Shown here one piece after another: positions 1 to 7,055 of a DNA stretch of 18,349 nucleotides. Within the stretch, counting starts at the first letter, position 1. The number at the start of each line of letters is the position of its first letter. The stretch is from positions 1-18,349 of the forward strand of contig RFJS01000400.1 of assembly GCA_003694825.1 (NCBI GenBank), in the 5' to 3' direction. The notes beneath the pieces are model-generated. The model was not told where the DNA came from. It ran no database searches and was given only the letters and a program-made list of their open reading frames with translations. Source of the stretch: Verrucomicrobiota bacterium. Its GTDB lineage: Bacteria > Verrucomicrobiota > Verrucomicrobiia > Opitutales > Opitutaceae. A program made the position numbers and the translations under genes.

Positions 1-4
1 CATC

Positions 5-835
5 ATGTGTGCTTCCGATCCCCGATCACTCCATTTCTGTTTTTCCACGCTCGGCTGTCCGGACCTGGATCTGGATGCGGTTTTCGATCTGGCGAAGCGG
101 TTCGGCTTCGGGATCGTCGAGCTGCGTGCGCTCGAGGGCACGGTGGATCTGCCGGCCCTGTTTGAGAAGCGCTACGGGAGCCCGGAAGCGTTTGCCGAGC
201 ATGTGTTCGAGAGCGGGGTGCGCATCGCGTCGCTGGATACATCGCTGAAGCTCATGGACAACGATGCCGACACGCGTCTGGCCTTCCTCGACTTTATTCC
301 CTGGGCGGAGGCGATCGGTGGCACCGCCCTGCGGGTGTTTGACGGCAAGGTGCGGGCGGACGAGGATGCCGAGGCCGGCTGGCGGCGCGCGGCGGAAACG
401 ATGCACTGGTGGGACGACGAGCACAAGGCGTCGGAATGGCAGTCGACGATGATCGTGGAGACGCACGACACGGTTTTTACGGCGGCGACGATTCGGCGCC
501 TGATGGAGCATGCGCCCGATTCTGTCGGGCTGCTGTGGGACTCGCACCACACGTGGAAGCGTGGCGGCGAAGATCCGCTCGAGACGTGGCGGGCGTGTCA
601 GCAATGGGTGAGGCACGTGCATTTCAAAGACAGCGTCAGCAAGCCGTCGGCGCGGCATCCCTTCACCTATGTCGATCTCGGCACCGGGGAGTTTCCCTTG
701 GACGCGGTGCTCAACGCGCTTGCGGCGGACGCGTTTTCGGGGCCGGTCAGTCTGGAGTGGGAGAAGATGTGGCATCCCTACCTGCGGCCGTTGGACGAGG
801 CCCTCGAGGGCGGGCGACAGCACGGCTGGTGGTGA
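5..835 (+). CDS. Sugar phosphate isomerase/epimerase-like TIM-barrel protein
   Basis: The 276-residue protein has the look of the xylose isomerase-like TIM-barrel family (AP endonuclease 2 fold), whose members isomerise or epimerise sugars and related compounds using a divalent metal. The N-terminal strand and helix (about residues 8-40) match the usual start of the fold. Candidate metal ligands sit at the ends of successive strands: E152 and H154 in VETHD, D179 and H181/H182 in LWDSHH, H206 in VHFKD, and E251 in SLEWEK. The start is the first ATG in the window, 4 bases from the edge, so an upstream start cannot be excluded, but the protein looks complete. The substrate cannot be read from the sequence. 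The genes before it are outside the window, and a 162-base gap separates it from the next gene, so no operon is implied. Confidence 0.85.
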   Translation: MCASDPRSLHFCFSTLGCPDLDLDAVFDLAKRFGFGIVELRALEGTVDLPALFEKRYGSPEAFAEHVFESGVRIASLDTSLKLMDNDADTRLAFLDFIPWAEAIGGTALRVFDGKVRADEDAEAGWRRAAETMHWWDDEHKASEWQSTMIVETHDTVFTAATIRRLMEHAPDSVGLLWDSHHTWKRGGEDPLETWRACQQWVRHVHFKDSVSKPSARHPFTYVDLGTGEFPLDAVLNALAADAFSGPVSLEWEKMWHPYLRPLDEALEGGRQHGWW

Positions 836-897
836 GCGGCGTGTGAAGCGCGGTCCGGGACGGGGGGAGTGGCGTCCGCGAGGCTTCTGTTTTCCGG

Positions 898-925
898 CCG
901 GGTGAGACTCCGGAGTGAAACCCGG
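898..925. promoter_or_regulatory. Interrupted palindrome upstream of the TonB-domain gene
   Basis: Outer arms CCGGGT (898-903) and ACCCGG (920-925) flank the perfect palindrome ACTCCGGAGT (907-916), separated by 3-base spacers on each side. The element lies about 70 bases before the likely start of the TonB-domain gene. It could be a protein-binding site or an mRNA hairpin. No T-run follows it, so it is not a typical terminator for the gene at 5-835. In GC-rich DNA such symmetry can occur by chance. Confidence 0.3.
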
Positions 926-997
926 AGAGAAAGTGCGGCGTTTGGATGAAGGGGTTTGGCGCCGGGTGGTGTTATGCCCGCTGAACCCGACTCACCC

Positions 998-1759
998 ATG
1001 AAGAAGCCTGTCCTGCCGATCCTTGTCGCCGTCTCGCTCGCCATGCCGCTGATGGCGGAGGGGGCCTCGGTCTTTCGGGACACGGGTTACCCGACCGAGG
1101 ACAAGCAGTCGCTGCGCATGGAAGTGACCGAGCTGCCGACCTTTCCGGGGGCCTTGATCGCCCAAGGCATCACGGAGGGGGTGGTGAGAGTGCTGATCAG
1201 CGTGGACGAAAAGGGCGTGCTCACGGATTGGCTGGTTCTGGCCTACACGAACAAAGCGCTGGCCGACGAGGCGGTGGCGGCGATCGAGAAGTGGAAGTTT
1301 GAGCCGATGCTCGTGCGCGGGCAGCCGGTGCCCTGCCAGTCGGAGCTGGTCTTCAATTTTCAGGCGAAGGGGGTCGTCGTCTCGCTGAATGTGACCGACG
1401 TCCTCGCCGCCACGCTCAAGCTGCGCGGGTTGTACTACGAGTATGAGCCGTGCCGATTTTCTGAACTCGACCGGATCCCCAAGCCGGTTCTCACCGAAGC
1501 GCCGGCGTATCCGGTGGAACTGGAGAGAAAGGGCGTGCGGGGTTCGGTGACCGTGGAGTTCTACATCGATGAGCAGGGCGTCGTGCGGATGCCGGCCGTC
1601 ACGAAAGCCGACCATATCGAGCTGGGCGCTCTCGCCGTCGATGCTGTGCGCAACTGGCGCTTCGAGCCGCCGACCCGCAACGGGCGGCCGGTGCTGACGC
1701 GCGTGCGCCAACGATTCGATTTCAAGGGCAAGGGGACCAGTTTAGCGAGGGGGAACTGA
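998..1759 (+). CDS. Secreted protein with two TonB C-terminal domains
   Basis: The start is set at the ATG of MKKPVLPILVAVSLAMPLMA because this gives a clear signal peptide (about residues 1-23). The frame stays open upstream to a TTG at 956, which would add 14 unlikely residues. The 253-residue product carries two repeats resembling the TonB C-terminal domain, about residues 48-122 and 165-243. Each has the pattern of a VRVLISVDEKG or VTVEFYIDEQG strand followed by an A-x-x-A helix and a W-[KR]-F-E-P motif (WKFEP and WRFEP). Classical TonB instead has an N-terminal membrane anchor, a proline-rich spacer and one such domain. This protein is therefore more likely a periplasmic TonB-like protein than an energy-coupling TonB, and no ExbB or ExbD gene is near. 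It converges on the M28 peptidase gene. No good Shine-Dalgarno site is visible. Confidence 0.85.
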   Translation: MKKPVLPILVAVSLAMPLMAEGASVFRDTGYPTEDKQSLRMEVTELPTFPGALIAQGITEGVVRVLISVDEKGVLTDWLVLAYTNKALADEAVAAIEKWKFEPMLVRGQPVPCQSELVFNFQAKGVVVSLNVTDVLAATLKLRGLYYEYEPCRFSELDRIPKPVLTEAPAYPVELERKGVRGSVTVEFYIDEQGVVRMPAVTKADHIELGALAVDAVRNWRFEPPTRNGRPVLTRVRQRFDFKGKGTSLARGN

Positions 1760-1779
1760 CCCTTTGCCCTGGGGAGGTC

Positions 1780-1818
1780 AAAAAAGGCGCGGGCTTCGGC
1801 CCGCGCCTTTCACTTTTT
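1780..1818. terminator. Bidirectional intrinsic terminator between convergent genes
   Basis: A perfect 9-bp GC stem (GGCGCGGGC, 1786-1794, with GCCCGCGCC, 1799-1807) closes a TTCG tetraloop. Six A residues lie on the left (1780-1785) and TTTCACTTTTT on the right. Read on the minus strand, the stem is followed by six T residues, so it should end M28 peptidase transcripts well. Read on the plus strand, it has an interrupted T tract after the TonB-domain gene. It lies in the short gap between the two converging stop codons. Confidence 0.85.
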
Positions 1819-3526
1819 ACGCACTCTCCGATCGGGCGGCCTGTGCGGGGGCGCGGGCGGCTTCGGAAAGCCGGCAGCCGGTGGCCGCGGCCGCCGCGAT
1901 CAGCGCGCCCTGGGCTGCGGCGATTGCGGTGAGGACAGGAAGCGAGGCGGGCTGGGCGAGAAAGAGATAATAGGCTGCGGGCGCGAAGAGGATGGCACCG
2001 ATCAGCGATGCCGCGATGGCCAGGACGCGCCGCGCGACGGGGCTCGTGGACAGCATCGCAAAGGCAGCGGGAAGGGCGGGCCATTGCACGAAATAGCTTC
2101 CCGCCGGCAGAACGAACCCGAGGGCGACGCCCGCCGCCGCCATGGTAACGGCAGGGGCCGGTTCGGGCCCGAAGCGCTGTTGCAGCCACGCGCCGGCAAG
2201 CAGAGCGCTTCCGATGGCGAACCATGCCAGCGCGGTCAGGCGTGGATCGCCGAGCATGAGGGACGCGCCGGCGCGCAACGCGCCAAACCCGATCGCGAAG
2301 CCGCCGCCCAACCAGAGTGCCGGGACGAGCAGTGTCCATGCGCCGCGCCGCGGCAACCCGTCTCGCCTGTCTCGGTTGCGCCAGCGTCGGACCAGCACTG
2401 CGAGCAGCATGAGCGCCAGTGCCATCGCGAGAAAATGCGCCACGGCTTCCGGATAACGCACGAGAACCGGACCGATCGGGTTGAAGAAAACCGGGGACGC
2501 CGGGTGTGCGTTTTCGTCGGAGGGCCGGGGCGGTTCGAATCGGATCGGTGTCCCTTGTGACGGTTCGAAATGCCGGATGAGTGCGACCATGGTTTCGCCG
2601 ATGTGCTGGACACTGCGCAAATCGAGGTGCGCGATGTTGTCCGTCGGCTGGTGGTAGTTTTCCGGATCATCGAAGAACGCGAAATTCAGCCCGGTTGCGC
2701 CGATGATTCGGAAGACGGTGAAATCGGAATCGTTGGGTATGTGACGGGCCACGAACGGACCGAGGGAGCTGGCGAGTGGCAGGGGCGCATGGCGGGCGAA
2801 TGCGGTCAGCAGCGGTGTCGCGCGACCGATCGATTCGTGCATGAAGGCGGGTCCCCCCGATCCGCGTGCATCAAAGTTGAATACGGCGCCGACATTCAGC
2901 GCCCTGCCGTGCTCGCGCATGAAAGCCGCCGCGCCGACGAGGCCGAGCTCCTCCGCATCGGAAAACAGCACATGCAGATCGGCAGGAAGGGTGACGCCGG
3001 CGGCGCGGACAGCGCGGATCGCCTCGAGAACGGCTGCGACCGCCGCGGCATTGTCAGCGGCGCCGACACCGTCGGGAGCGGAGTCATAGTGGGCCACCAG
3101 GAGCATGCCGGGCGCCGCGGGATCCGCGCCGGGAAGGCGGCCGTGCACATTGACGACCGAGAAGGTCCGGGCCGGGCGATCCCCGTGGGCGGAGCGGCGC
3201 CAGACACCCGGAACGAGGCGGACCTCCATGCCGAGCTCGTCGGCGAGGATGCCTGCCAGGTAGGCGCGGGCGCGTTCCGCGGCCGGGCTGTTGTTGGGCC
3301 GGGGATCGCGGGTGAGGACCTCGATATGGGCAAGCGCCCGCATGGCGGAAAATGCACTGGCCGGCGCCGTGGCGGGAAGCGGGGCGGGCGGCTGCCAGGA
3401 AAGCCAGACGAGCCAGCCGACGAGGCCATGGAGGGCGAGCATCAGGGCCAGGCGGGTGCGGAAATTGACGCCGGTGACGGGCACGGGAACGGATCGGGTT
3501 TTGCCTTCGCTTGAAATATCGATCAA
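1817..3526 (-). CDS. Membrane-anchored M28 family zinc aminopeptidase
   Basis: This is an M28-family peptidase (569 residues from the TTG at 3526). The two-zinc site is complete: H146 in VAHYDS, D158 in AADNAA, catalytic E192 and ligand E193 in DAEELG, D219 in NFDARG and H292 in YHQPTDN. A hydrophobic segment at about 26-43 anchors the N-terminus. The peptidase domain (about 65-320) is followed by a hydrophobic half with about six or seven predicted membrane spans (360-379, 396-424, 430-447, 459-490, 500-524, 529-549). This layout resembles multi-span M28 proteases of the vacuolar-membrane type, in shorter form. The peptidase domain probably faces the periplasm and trims peptides. The start is uncertain: TTG 3526 is the longest, GTG (residue 15) and ATG at 3442 (residue 29) are alternatives, and none has a clear ribosome site. 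It is divergent from the gene at 3545 and ends at the shared terminator. Confidence 0.88.
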   Translation of the reverse strand: MIDISSEGKTRSVPVPVTGVNFRTRLALMLALHGLVGWLVWLSWQPPAPLPATAPASAFSAMRALAHIEVLTRDPRPNNSPAAERARAYLAGILADELGMEVRLVPGVWRRSAHGDRPARTFSVVNVHGRLPGADPAAPGMLLVAHYDSAPDGVGAADNAAAVAAVLEAIRAVRAAGVTLPADLHVLFSDAEELGLVGAAAFMREHGRALNVGAVFNFDARGSGGPAFMHESIGRATPLLTAFARHAPLPLASSLGPFVARHIPNDSDFTVFRIIGATGLNFAFFDDPENYHQPTDNIAHLDLRSVQHIGETMVALIRHFEPSQGTPIRFEPPRPSDENAHPASPVFFNPIGPVLVRYPEAVAHFLAMALALMLLAVLVRRWRNRDRRDGLPRRGAWTLLVPALWLGGGFAIGFGALRAGASLMLGDPRLTALAWFAIGSALLAGAWLQQRFGPEPAPAVTMAAAGVALGFVLPAGSYFVQWPALPAAFAMLSTSPVARRVLAIAASLIGAILFAPAAYYLFLAQPASLPVLTAIAAAQGALIAAAAATGCRLSEAARAPAQAARSESA

Positions 3527-3544
3527 GCCATTGCCGATTCAGGT

Positions 3545-4168
3545 ATGTCGGCTATCGACGAAGAGATCGTAAGGGAATATTTTGAACAGAACGGCTTTCT
3601 CGTCCGGCAGGTTCGAAAATATGTCGTGCAATCCCGCCGCAAGACGAGCGATGAGGAGATCGATCTGCTCGTCTACAATCCCCGGTATGTCCCGCGGGAT
3701 CGCAAACCGGACTTCTTTCTCTTCACCAGCGAGCTGCCCTACATCCATCGCGCCATGCTCGCGATCAAGGGGTGGCATTCGGGCCGCTTCAATCCCGCCA
3801 CCCTGCGCGGCAGCCCGGAGATCTTTCGCTTCCTCGAGGAAAACGTGAAACGCGAAGCCAGTCGGTTGCTCTCGGTCGACCGGGACGAGCCCGGCTCCGG
3901 CGACGACGTGCTGAAGATCCTCGTCGCCCCCGGCCTGCCGACCCAGGAGCCCTACCGCAGCCAGAGTGTGCAATTGCTCAAGGAGCGCGGCGTCGATGGC
4001 ATCATCTCCTTTCGCACCATGCTTCAGGATCTGATCAGCCGGGTGGAGGTGAACAGAAACTACAGGAAATCGGATACGCTGCAGATTATCCGAATCCTCA
4101 AAAACTACGATCTGATCAAGGACCCGCAGATGAAGCTTTTTCCCGACGAGGAGGGCGGTCGCAAATGA
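3545..4168 (+). CDS. Hypothetical protein, first gene of an lpxA-pdxA operon
   Basis: I do not recognise a named family for this 207-residue soluble protein. It has no signal peptide or membrane span. The N-terminal part has an acidic helix (EEIVREYFEQNGF, residues 6-18), a basic strand (VRQVRKYVV), then D40 in EIDLLVYNP and a later strand ending in K75 (HRAMLAIKGWH). This order of helix, acidic strand and lysine strand is loosely like PD-(D/E)XK nuclease folds, but the usual acidic residue two before the lysine is alanine (A73), so catalysis is doubtful. The C-terminal part (about 120-200) includes KILVAPGLP and a helical LQIIRILKNYDLIKDPQ segment. Its stop overlaps the lpxA start as ATGA (4165-4168), so the two should be translated together. 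The ORF is certainly coding, judging by that overlap and by composition. The function is unknown. Confidence 0.85.
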   Translation: MSAIDEEIVREYFEQNGFLVRQVRKYVVQSRRKTSDEEIDLLVYNPRYVPRDRKPDFFLFTSELPYIHRAMLAIKGWHSGRFNPATLRGSPEIFRFLEENVKREASRLLSVDRDEPGSGDDVLKILVAPGLPTQEPYRSQSVQLLKERGVDGIISFRTMLQDLISRVEVNRNYRKSDTLQIIRILKNYDLIKDPQMKLFPDEEGGRK

Positions 4169-4986
4169 TTCACCCGACGGCCATCGTGGCGCCGGATGTC
4201 GAGATCGGTGAGGGCGTCGAGATCGGTCCCTACGCCGTGGTCGAGGCCGGGGTGGAGATCGGCGCCGGCAGCCGCCTGCACAGTCACGCTGTCCTCCTCT
4301 CCGGGGCGCGCCTTGGCGAGCGGGTCACGGTGCACAGTTTCGCGGTGATCGGCGGGCTGCCGCAGTCGCTGCACTTCGATCCGGCGACACCGACCGGAGT
4401 GGCCATCGGCGACGGATCGGTCCTGCGCGAAGGAGTCACGGTCAACCGGGCCACGAAGGAGGGCGCCTCCACCGTCCTCGGGCGCGAGTGTTTCCTGATG
4501 GCCAACGCCCATGTCGCGCACGACTGCGTGCTCGGCGACCACGTCGTCGCGGCCAACGATGTCATGATCGCCGGTCACTGCGAGATCGGCGATCACGTGT
4601 TTCTCGGCGGCGGTTGCGGGCTGCACCAGTTCCTGCGCGTGGGGCCGGGCGTGATGATCGGCGGGCATGCTTCGCTGAGTTTCGATGTACCGCCATACGT
4701 CACGGTGGCGGAGCGCAATTGTCTGTTCGGCCTCAATCTCGTGGGATTGCGGCGGCGCGGAGTCGCGCGCGAGGTCATCCGCGAACTCAAGGCGCTCTAT
4801 CGCCGGGTCTTCGCCGCGCGCAACCCGAGGCAGGAGGCGGCGCGGGCGCTCGAGGAAGCGGCGTATGGCACCGAGGAGGGACGGATCTTTCTGGCGTTTT
4901 TCGGGGGCGGTTCCCGCGGGATTTGCCGGCCCGCGTCGGCGGCCGTCTCGGGCGAAGAACCGGCAGCCGATGGAGGTGGAGCATGA
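4165..4986 (+). CDS. lpxA: Acyl-ACP--UDP-N-acetylglucosamine O-acyltransferase LpxA
   Basis: LpxA transfers a 3-hydroxyacyl chain from acyl carrier protein to UDP-GlcNAc, the first step of lipid A synthesis, in the cytoplasm. The 273-residue protein opens with left-handed beta-helix hexapeptide repeats (IHPTAIVAPDVEIGEGVEIG). It contains the catalytic motif ANAHVAHDC, where H119 aligns with E. coli H125, and later HQFLRVG and the DVPPYV motif before a helical C-terminus. G167 aligns with the E. coli acyl-length ruler residue G173, which suggests a long chain such as 3-OH-C14 (inference). The last 20 residues are a glycine/alanine-rich tail beyond the usual length. The ATG at 4165 overlaps the previous stop and is served by GAGGAGG at 4148-4154, so the in-frame open sequence upstream is not part of the gene. 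Neither fabZ nor lpxD adjoins it, unlike many genomes. Confidence 0.96.
   Translation: MIHPTAIVAPDVEIGEGVEIGPYAVVEAGVEIGAGSRLHSHAVLLSGARLGERVTVHSFAVIGGLPQSLHFDPATPTGVAIGDGSVLREGVTVNRATKEGASTVLGRECFLMANAHVAHDCVLGDHVVAANDVMIAGHCEIGDHVFLGGGCGLHQFLRVGPGVMIGGHASLSFDVPPYVTVAERNCLFGLNLVGLRRRGVAREVIRELKALYRRVFAARNPRQEAARALEEAAYGTEEGRIFLAFFGGGSRGICRPASAAVSGEEPAADGGGA
4972..4979 (+). promoter_or_regulatory. Ribosome binding site for pdxA inside lpxA
   Basis: GGAGGTGG lies within the last codons of lpxA. It is 6 bases from the ATG at 4983 (counted from GGAGG) and 9 bases from the ATG at 4986, so it fits either pdxA start. Confidence 0.6.
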
Positions 4987-5921
4987 TGCGATTGGCGATC
5001 ACTTGCGGCGATCCGGCCGGCGTCGGGCCGGAGGTGGTGGCGGGATGGCTGCGTGCCCGAAAACCGGATGCGGATGTTCGCCCGTGCCTGATCGGTCCGG
5101 CATCGTGGCTGGAGCGGTTTTCGGGGCTCGGCGGCATCGAGACGCGCGCTGTCGGGCCGGCCGGGTTTTGCGCCGAACCGGGCGTTCCGACCGAAGCCGG
5201 GGCCGAGGTCGCCCGGCTCGCTCTCGAGGAGGCTGCCGCCGGCTGTCTCGCCGGACGCTACGACGCCGCGGTGACGGCGCCTGTCTCGAAGATCTGGATG
5301 CAGCGCGTGGGCTTCCGGTTTCCCGGGCAGAGCGAGTTCTTCGCGGAGCGGTGGCGCGGCGAGCCCTCGATGGCGTTCACGGGCGGACGGCTGCGGGTGG
5401 TTCTCGCCACCTGGCATATCCCGCTGGCGGCGGTTCCGGCGGCGGTGACCCGGGACGTGCTCGCGCGCGCCGTGGCCCGGGCCGACTGGCTGGCGCGGGC
5501 CGAGGGCGCGGACGCCGCCAGGGTGGGCGTGTGCGGGCTCAATCCGCATGCCGGGGAAGGGGGCGTGCTCGGCCGCGAGGAGGTCGAGCGTATCGATCCG
5601 TGGCTCGACGAGCTGCGCGGGCGTTATCCGGGGGTGTCACGAGCGCTGCCGGGAGACACGGTTTTCGGCCGCATGCTCAAGGGTGATTTCGACGCGGTCG
5701 TGGCGCTCTATCATGACCAGGGCCTGGCGCCGGTGAAGACCCTCGAGTTCGACCGCTCGGTGAACGTCACTCTCGGACTGCCGCACATTCGCACCAGCCC
5801 CGACCATGGAACCGGTTTTGATATCGCCGGGCGGGGAATCGCCGATCCCTCGAGTTTTGCCAACGCCGTGGACGTCGCCGCGCGGCTCGCGCGCTACCTG
5901 AAGGCGCACCCCTTTGATTGA
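4983..5921 (+). CDS. pdxA: 4-hydroxythreonine-4-phosphate dehydrogenase PdxA
   Basis: PdxA oxidises 4-phosphohydroxy-L-threonine in the DXP-dependent pathway to pyridoxal phosphate. The 312-residue protein has the family landmarks: GDPAGVGPE at the N-terminus, TAPVSK, the metal ligands H145 (TWHIPL), H189 (LNPHAGEGG) and H244 (LYHDQG), the substrate-contact series K252, N261 and R270, and RTSPDHGTGFDIAGRG. The conserved GHTE substrate motif reads GQSE here (Q116 and S117 at the places of E. coli H136 and T137), a notable change. Two adjacent ATG codons (4983, 4986) are possible starts. The first overlaps the lpxA stop as ATGA. PdxA-like paralogues can act on other 4-phosphate sugar acids, so the Q/S change leaves some room about the substrate. 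It is the last gene of the operon and faces the STAS-like gene on the other strand. Confidence 0.93.
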   Translation: MMRLAITCGDPAGVGPEVVAGWLRARKPDADVRPCLIGPASWLERFSGLGGIETRAVGPAGFCAEPGVPTEAGAEVARLALEEAAAGCLAGRYDAAVTAPVSKIWMQRVGFRFPGQSEFFAERWRGEPSMAFTGGRLRVVLATWHIPLAAVPAAVTRDVLARAVARADWLARAEGADAARVGVCGLNPHAGEGGVLGREEVERIDPWLDELRGRYPGVSRALPGDTVFGRMLKGDFDAVVALYHDQGLAPVKTLEFDRSVNVTLGLPHIRTSPDHGTGFDIAGRGIADPSSFANAVDVAARLARYLKAHPFD

Positions 5922-5973
5922 AGCGGACGTCCGGGGAGAGTGCTCGGCGCCGCTCGGGGCCGCAGCGAACGCC

Positions 5974-6375
5974 TCAGCCGCTGGCCTCGCGATCGCCGCC
6001 GCTCACGAAACGAATCCACGCTTCCGCCTCGGGGACGGAGCGAAAAACCCGCATGTTGATATTGCGCATCGCGGCGAGGTTTTCGGCGAATCGGGTGAGG
6101 TCTCCCGAATGCTCGGGATTGGTGTTCACGAAGGCGAAAGCCTTCAGGTGCTGGCGGGCGGCAAACTGAAGCTCGTCGATGATCTCACGCACGGTCTCCA
6201 GGCTGAGCTCCGGGCCCGTGAGATGTTCCTCGACGAGGGCGTAGGGGCATCCGGCCTCGACCGCGTGCTGCAGGCTCTCGGTCAGGTAGCCGGCGAGGTT
6301 TTCGGGCGTGTTTTCGCCCGTTACCCGAAAGTGCAAATACCCGTCGCGGGGGATTACCTGGAGATCGTAGGCCAT
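5974..6375 (-). CDS. SpoIIAA/STAS-like domain protein
   Basis: This 133-residue protein resembles the small SpoIIAA-like (STAS/SEC14 fold) proteins. It has an opening strand pair (YDLQVIPRDGYLHFRVTGEN), a TPENLAGYLTESL helix, a central strand ALVEEHLTGP, the strand AFAFVNTNPEHS, and a final MRVFRSVPEAEAWI strand and helix. It has no signal peptide and is probably cytosolic. Such single-domain STAS proteins may bind partner proteins or ligands. No partner kinase or phosphatase is visible nearby, so the role is unknown. The ATG at 6375 has no clear ribosome site. The gene stands alone on the minus strand, convergent with pdxA (52-base gap) and divergent from the Fe-S carrier gene (187-base gap). 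The fold assignment is by pattern only. Confidence 0.8.
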   Translation of the reverse strand: MAYDLQVIPRDGYLHFRVTGENTPENLAGYLTESLQHAVEAGCPYALVEEHLTGPELSLETVREIIDELQFAARQHLKAFAFVNTNPEHSGDLTRFAENLAAMRNINMRVFRSVPEAEAWIRFVSGGDREASG

Positions 6376-6562
6376 GCGTTGATGAGCCGTTCAATCAAAC
6401 CGGAATCGCCGGGGGCGCAAGCTGCTGTTGCCGGGACGAAGCGATTGTCACATGCCCCGGTGGGGATACCGCGGACACTTCGCCGGGATGCGGCCGAGGC
6501 GGTCGGCAGGAGTCGCTTGCCAGCGCGTGGGGTGGCGGGGTAGGGTGGGTGTTTTCGAAATC

Positions 6563-6937
6563 ATGAGTGCACCTGCATCAACATTGCCGGAAGGCGTCCG
6601 CGAGGGAAATGAACGTCTCGTGCAGCTCACGCCGGCGGCGGTGGCAAAGGTTCGTGCTCTGCGGGAGCGCGAGAAGGCCGGCGGGCATCTGCGCATCGCC
6701 ATCACCGGCGGCGGGTGCAATGGGCTCGCCTACAAGATGCGCTTCACCGAACAGATGCGCCGGGGCGACATCCTCGTGCGCTTCGAGGACGTCACCGTGC
6801 TCGTCGACAGCAAGAGCGCGCTCTACCTGCGCGGCACGGTCGTCGACTACTCCAGCGATCTTGTCGCGGGAGGATTCAAGTTCTCCAATCCCAACGCCAA
6901 GGCGAGCTGCTCATGCGGCGAAAGCTTCAGCGTCTGA
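6563..6937 (+). CDS. HesB/IscA-type iron-sulfur cluster carrier
   Basis: A-type carriers receive Fe-S clusters from the scaffold and pass them to apo-proteins in the cytosol. The 124-residue protein begins the domain at VQLTPAAVAKVRAL (about residue 20) and has the three invariant cysteines: C52 in GGGCNGLAY, and C116 and C118 in the C-terminal SCSCGESF. VDSKSALYLRGTVVDY and GFKFSNPNA are also typical. The first cysteine motif more often reads GGCSG, so the asparagine is a small variation. The start is placed at the ATG of MSAPASTLPE. The frame is open upstream to 6428, but that part is arginine-rich and unlike coding sequence. No isc or suf genes are near, so it cannot be assigned to erpA, iscA or sufA by context. 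Confidence 0.92.
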   Translation: MSAPASTLPEGVREGNERLVQLTPAAVAKVRALREREKAGGHLRIAITGGGCNGLAYKMRFTEQMRRGDILVRFEDVTVLVDSKSALYLRGTVVDYSSDLVAGGFKFSNPNAKASCSCGESFSV

Positions 6938-7055
6938 TCCGCGAAGCGCGGCGGCGCGGCCAAGGGAGTTGCACGCGCCGGAAAAAAGGTTGAAAACCAC
7001 TCTCCACGAAGCCACACACCCTGTGACTCAACATCCGACAACCAAAGCATACTGA

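Noticed and set aside
2570..3514. A 314-codon plus-strand open frame
   Set aside because: It is antisense to the M28 peptidase domain, whose zinc ligands are complete.
3772..4164. In-frame upstream extension of lpxA
   Set aside because: It overlaps the hypothetical gene in another phase, and the ATG at 4165 gives the standard LpxA N-terminus with a ribosome site.
6445..6475. TTGTCA as a -35 box for the Fe-S carrier gene
   Set aside because: No acceptable -10 box follows at a suitable distance.
6938..7055. Terminator between the Fe-S carrier gene and infC
   Set aside because: A GGCGCG/CGCGCC pairing exists but is followed by A residues and not by a T run on the plus strand.
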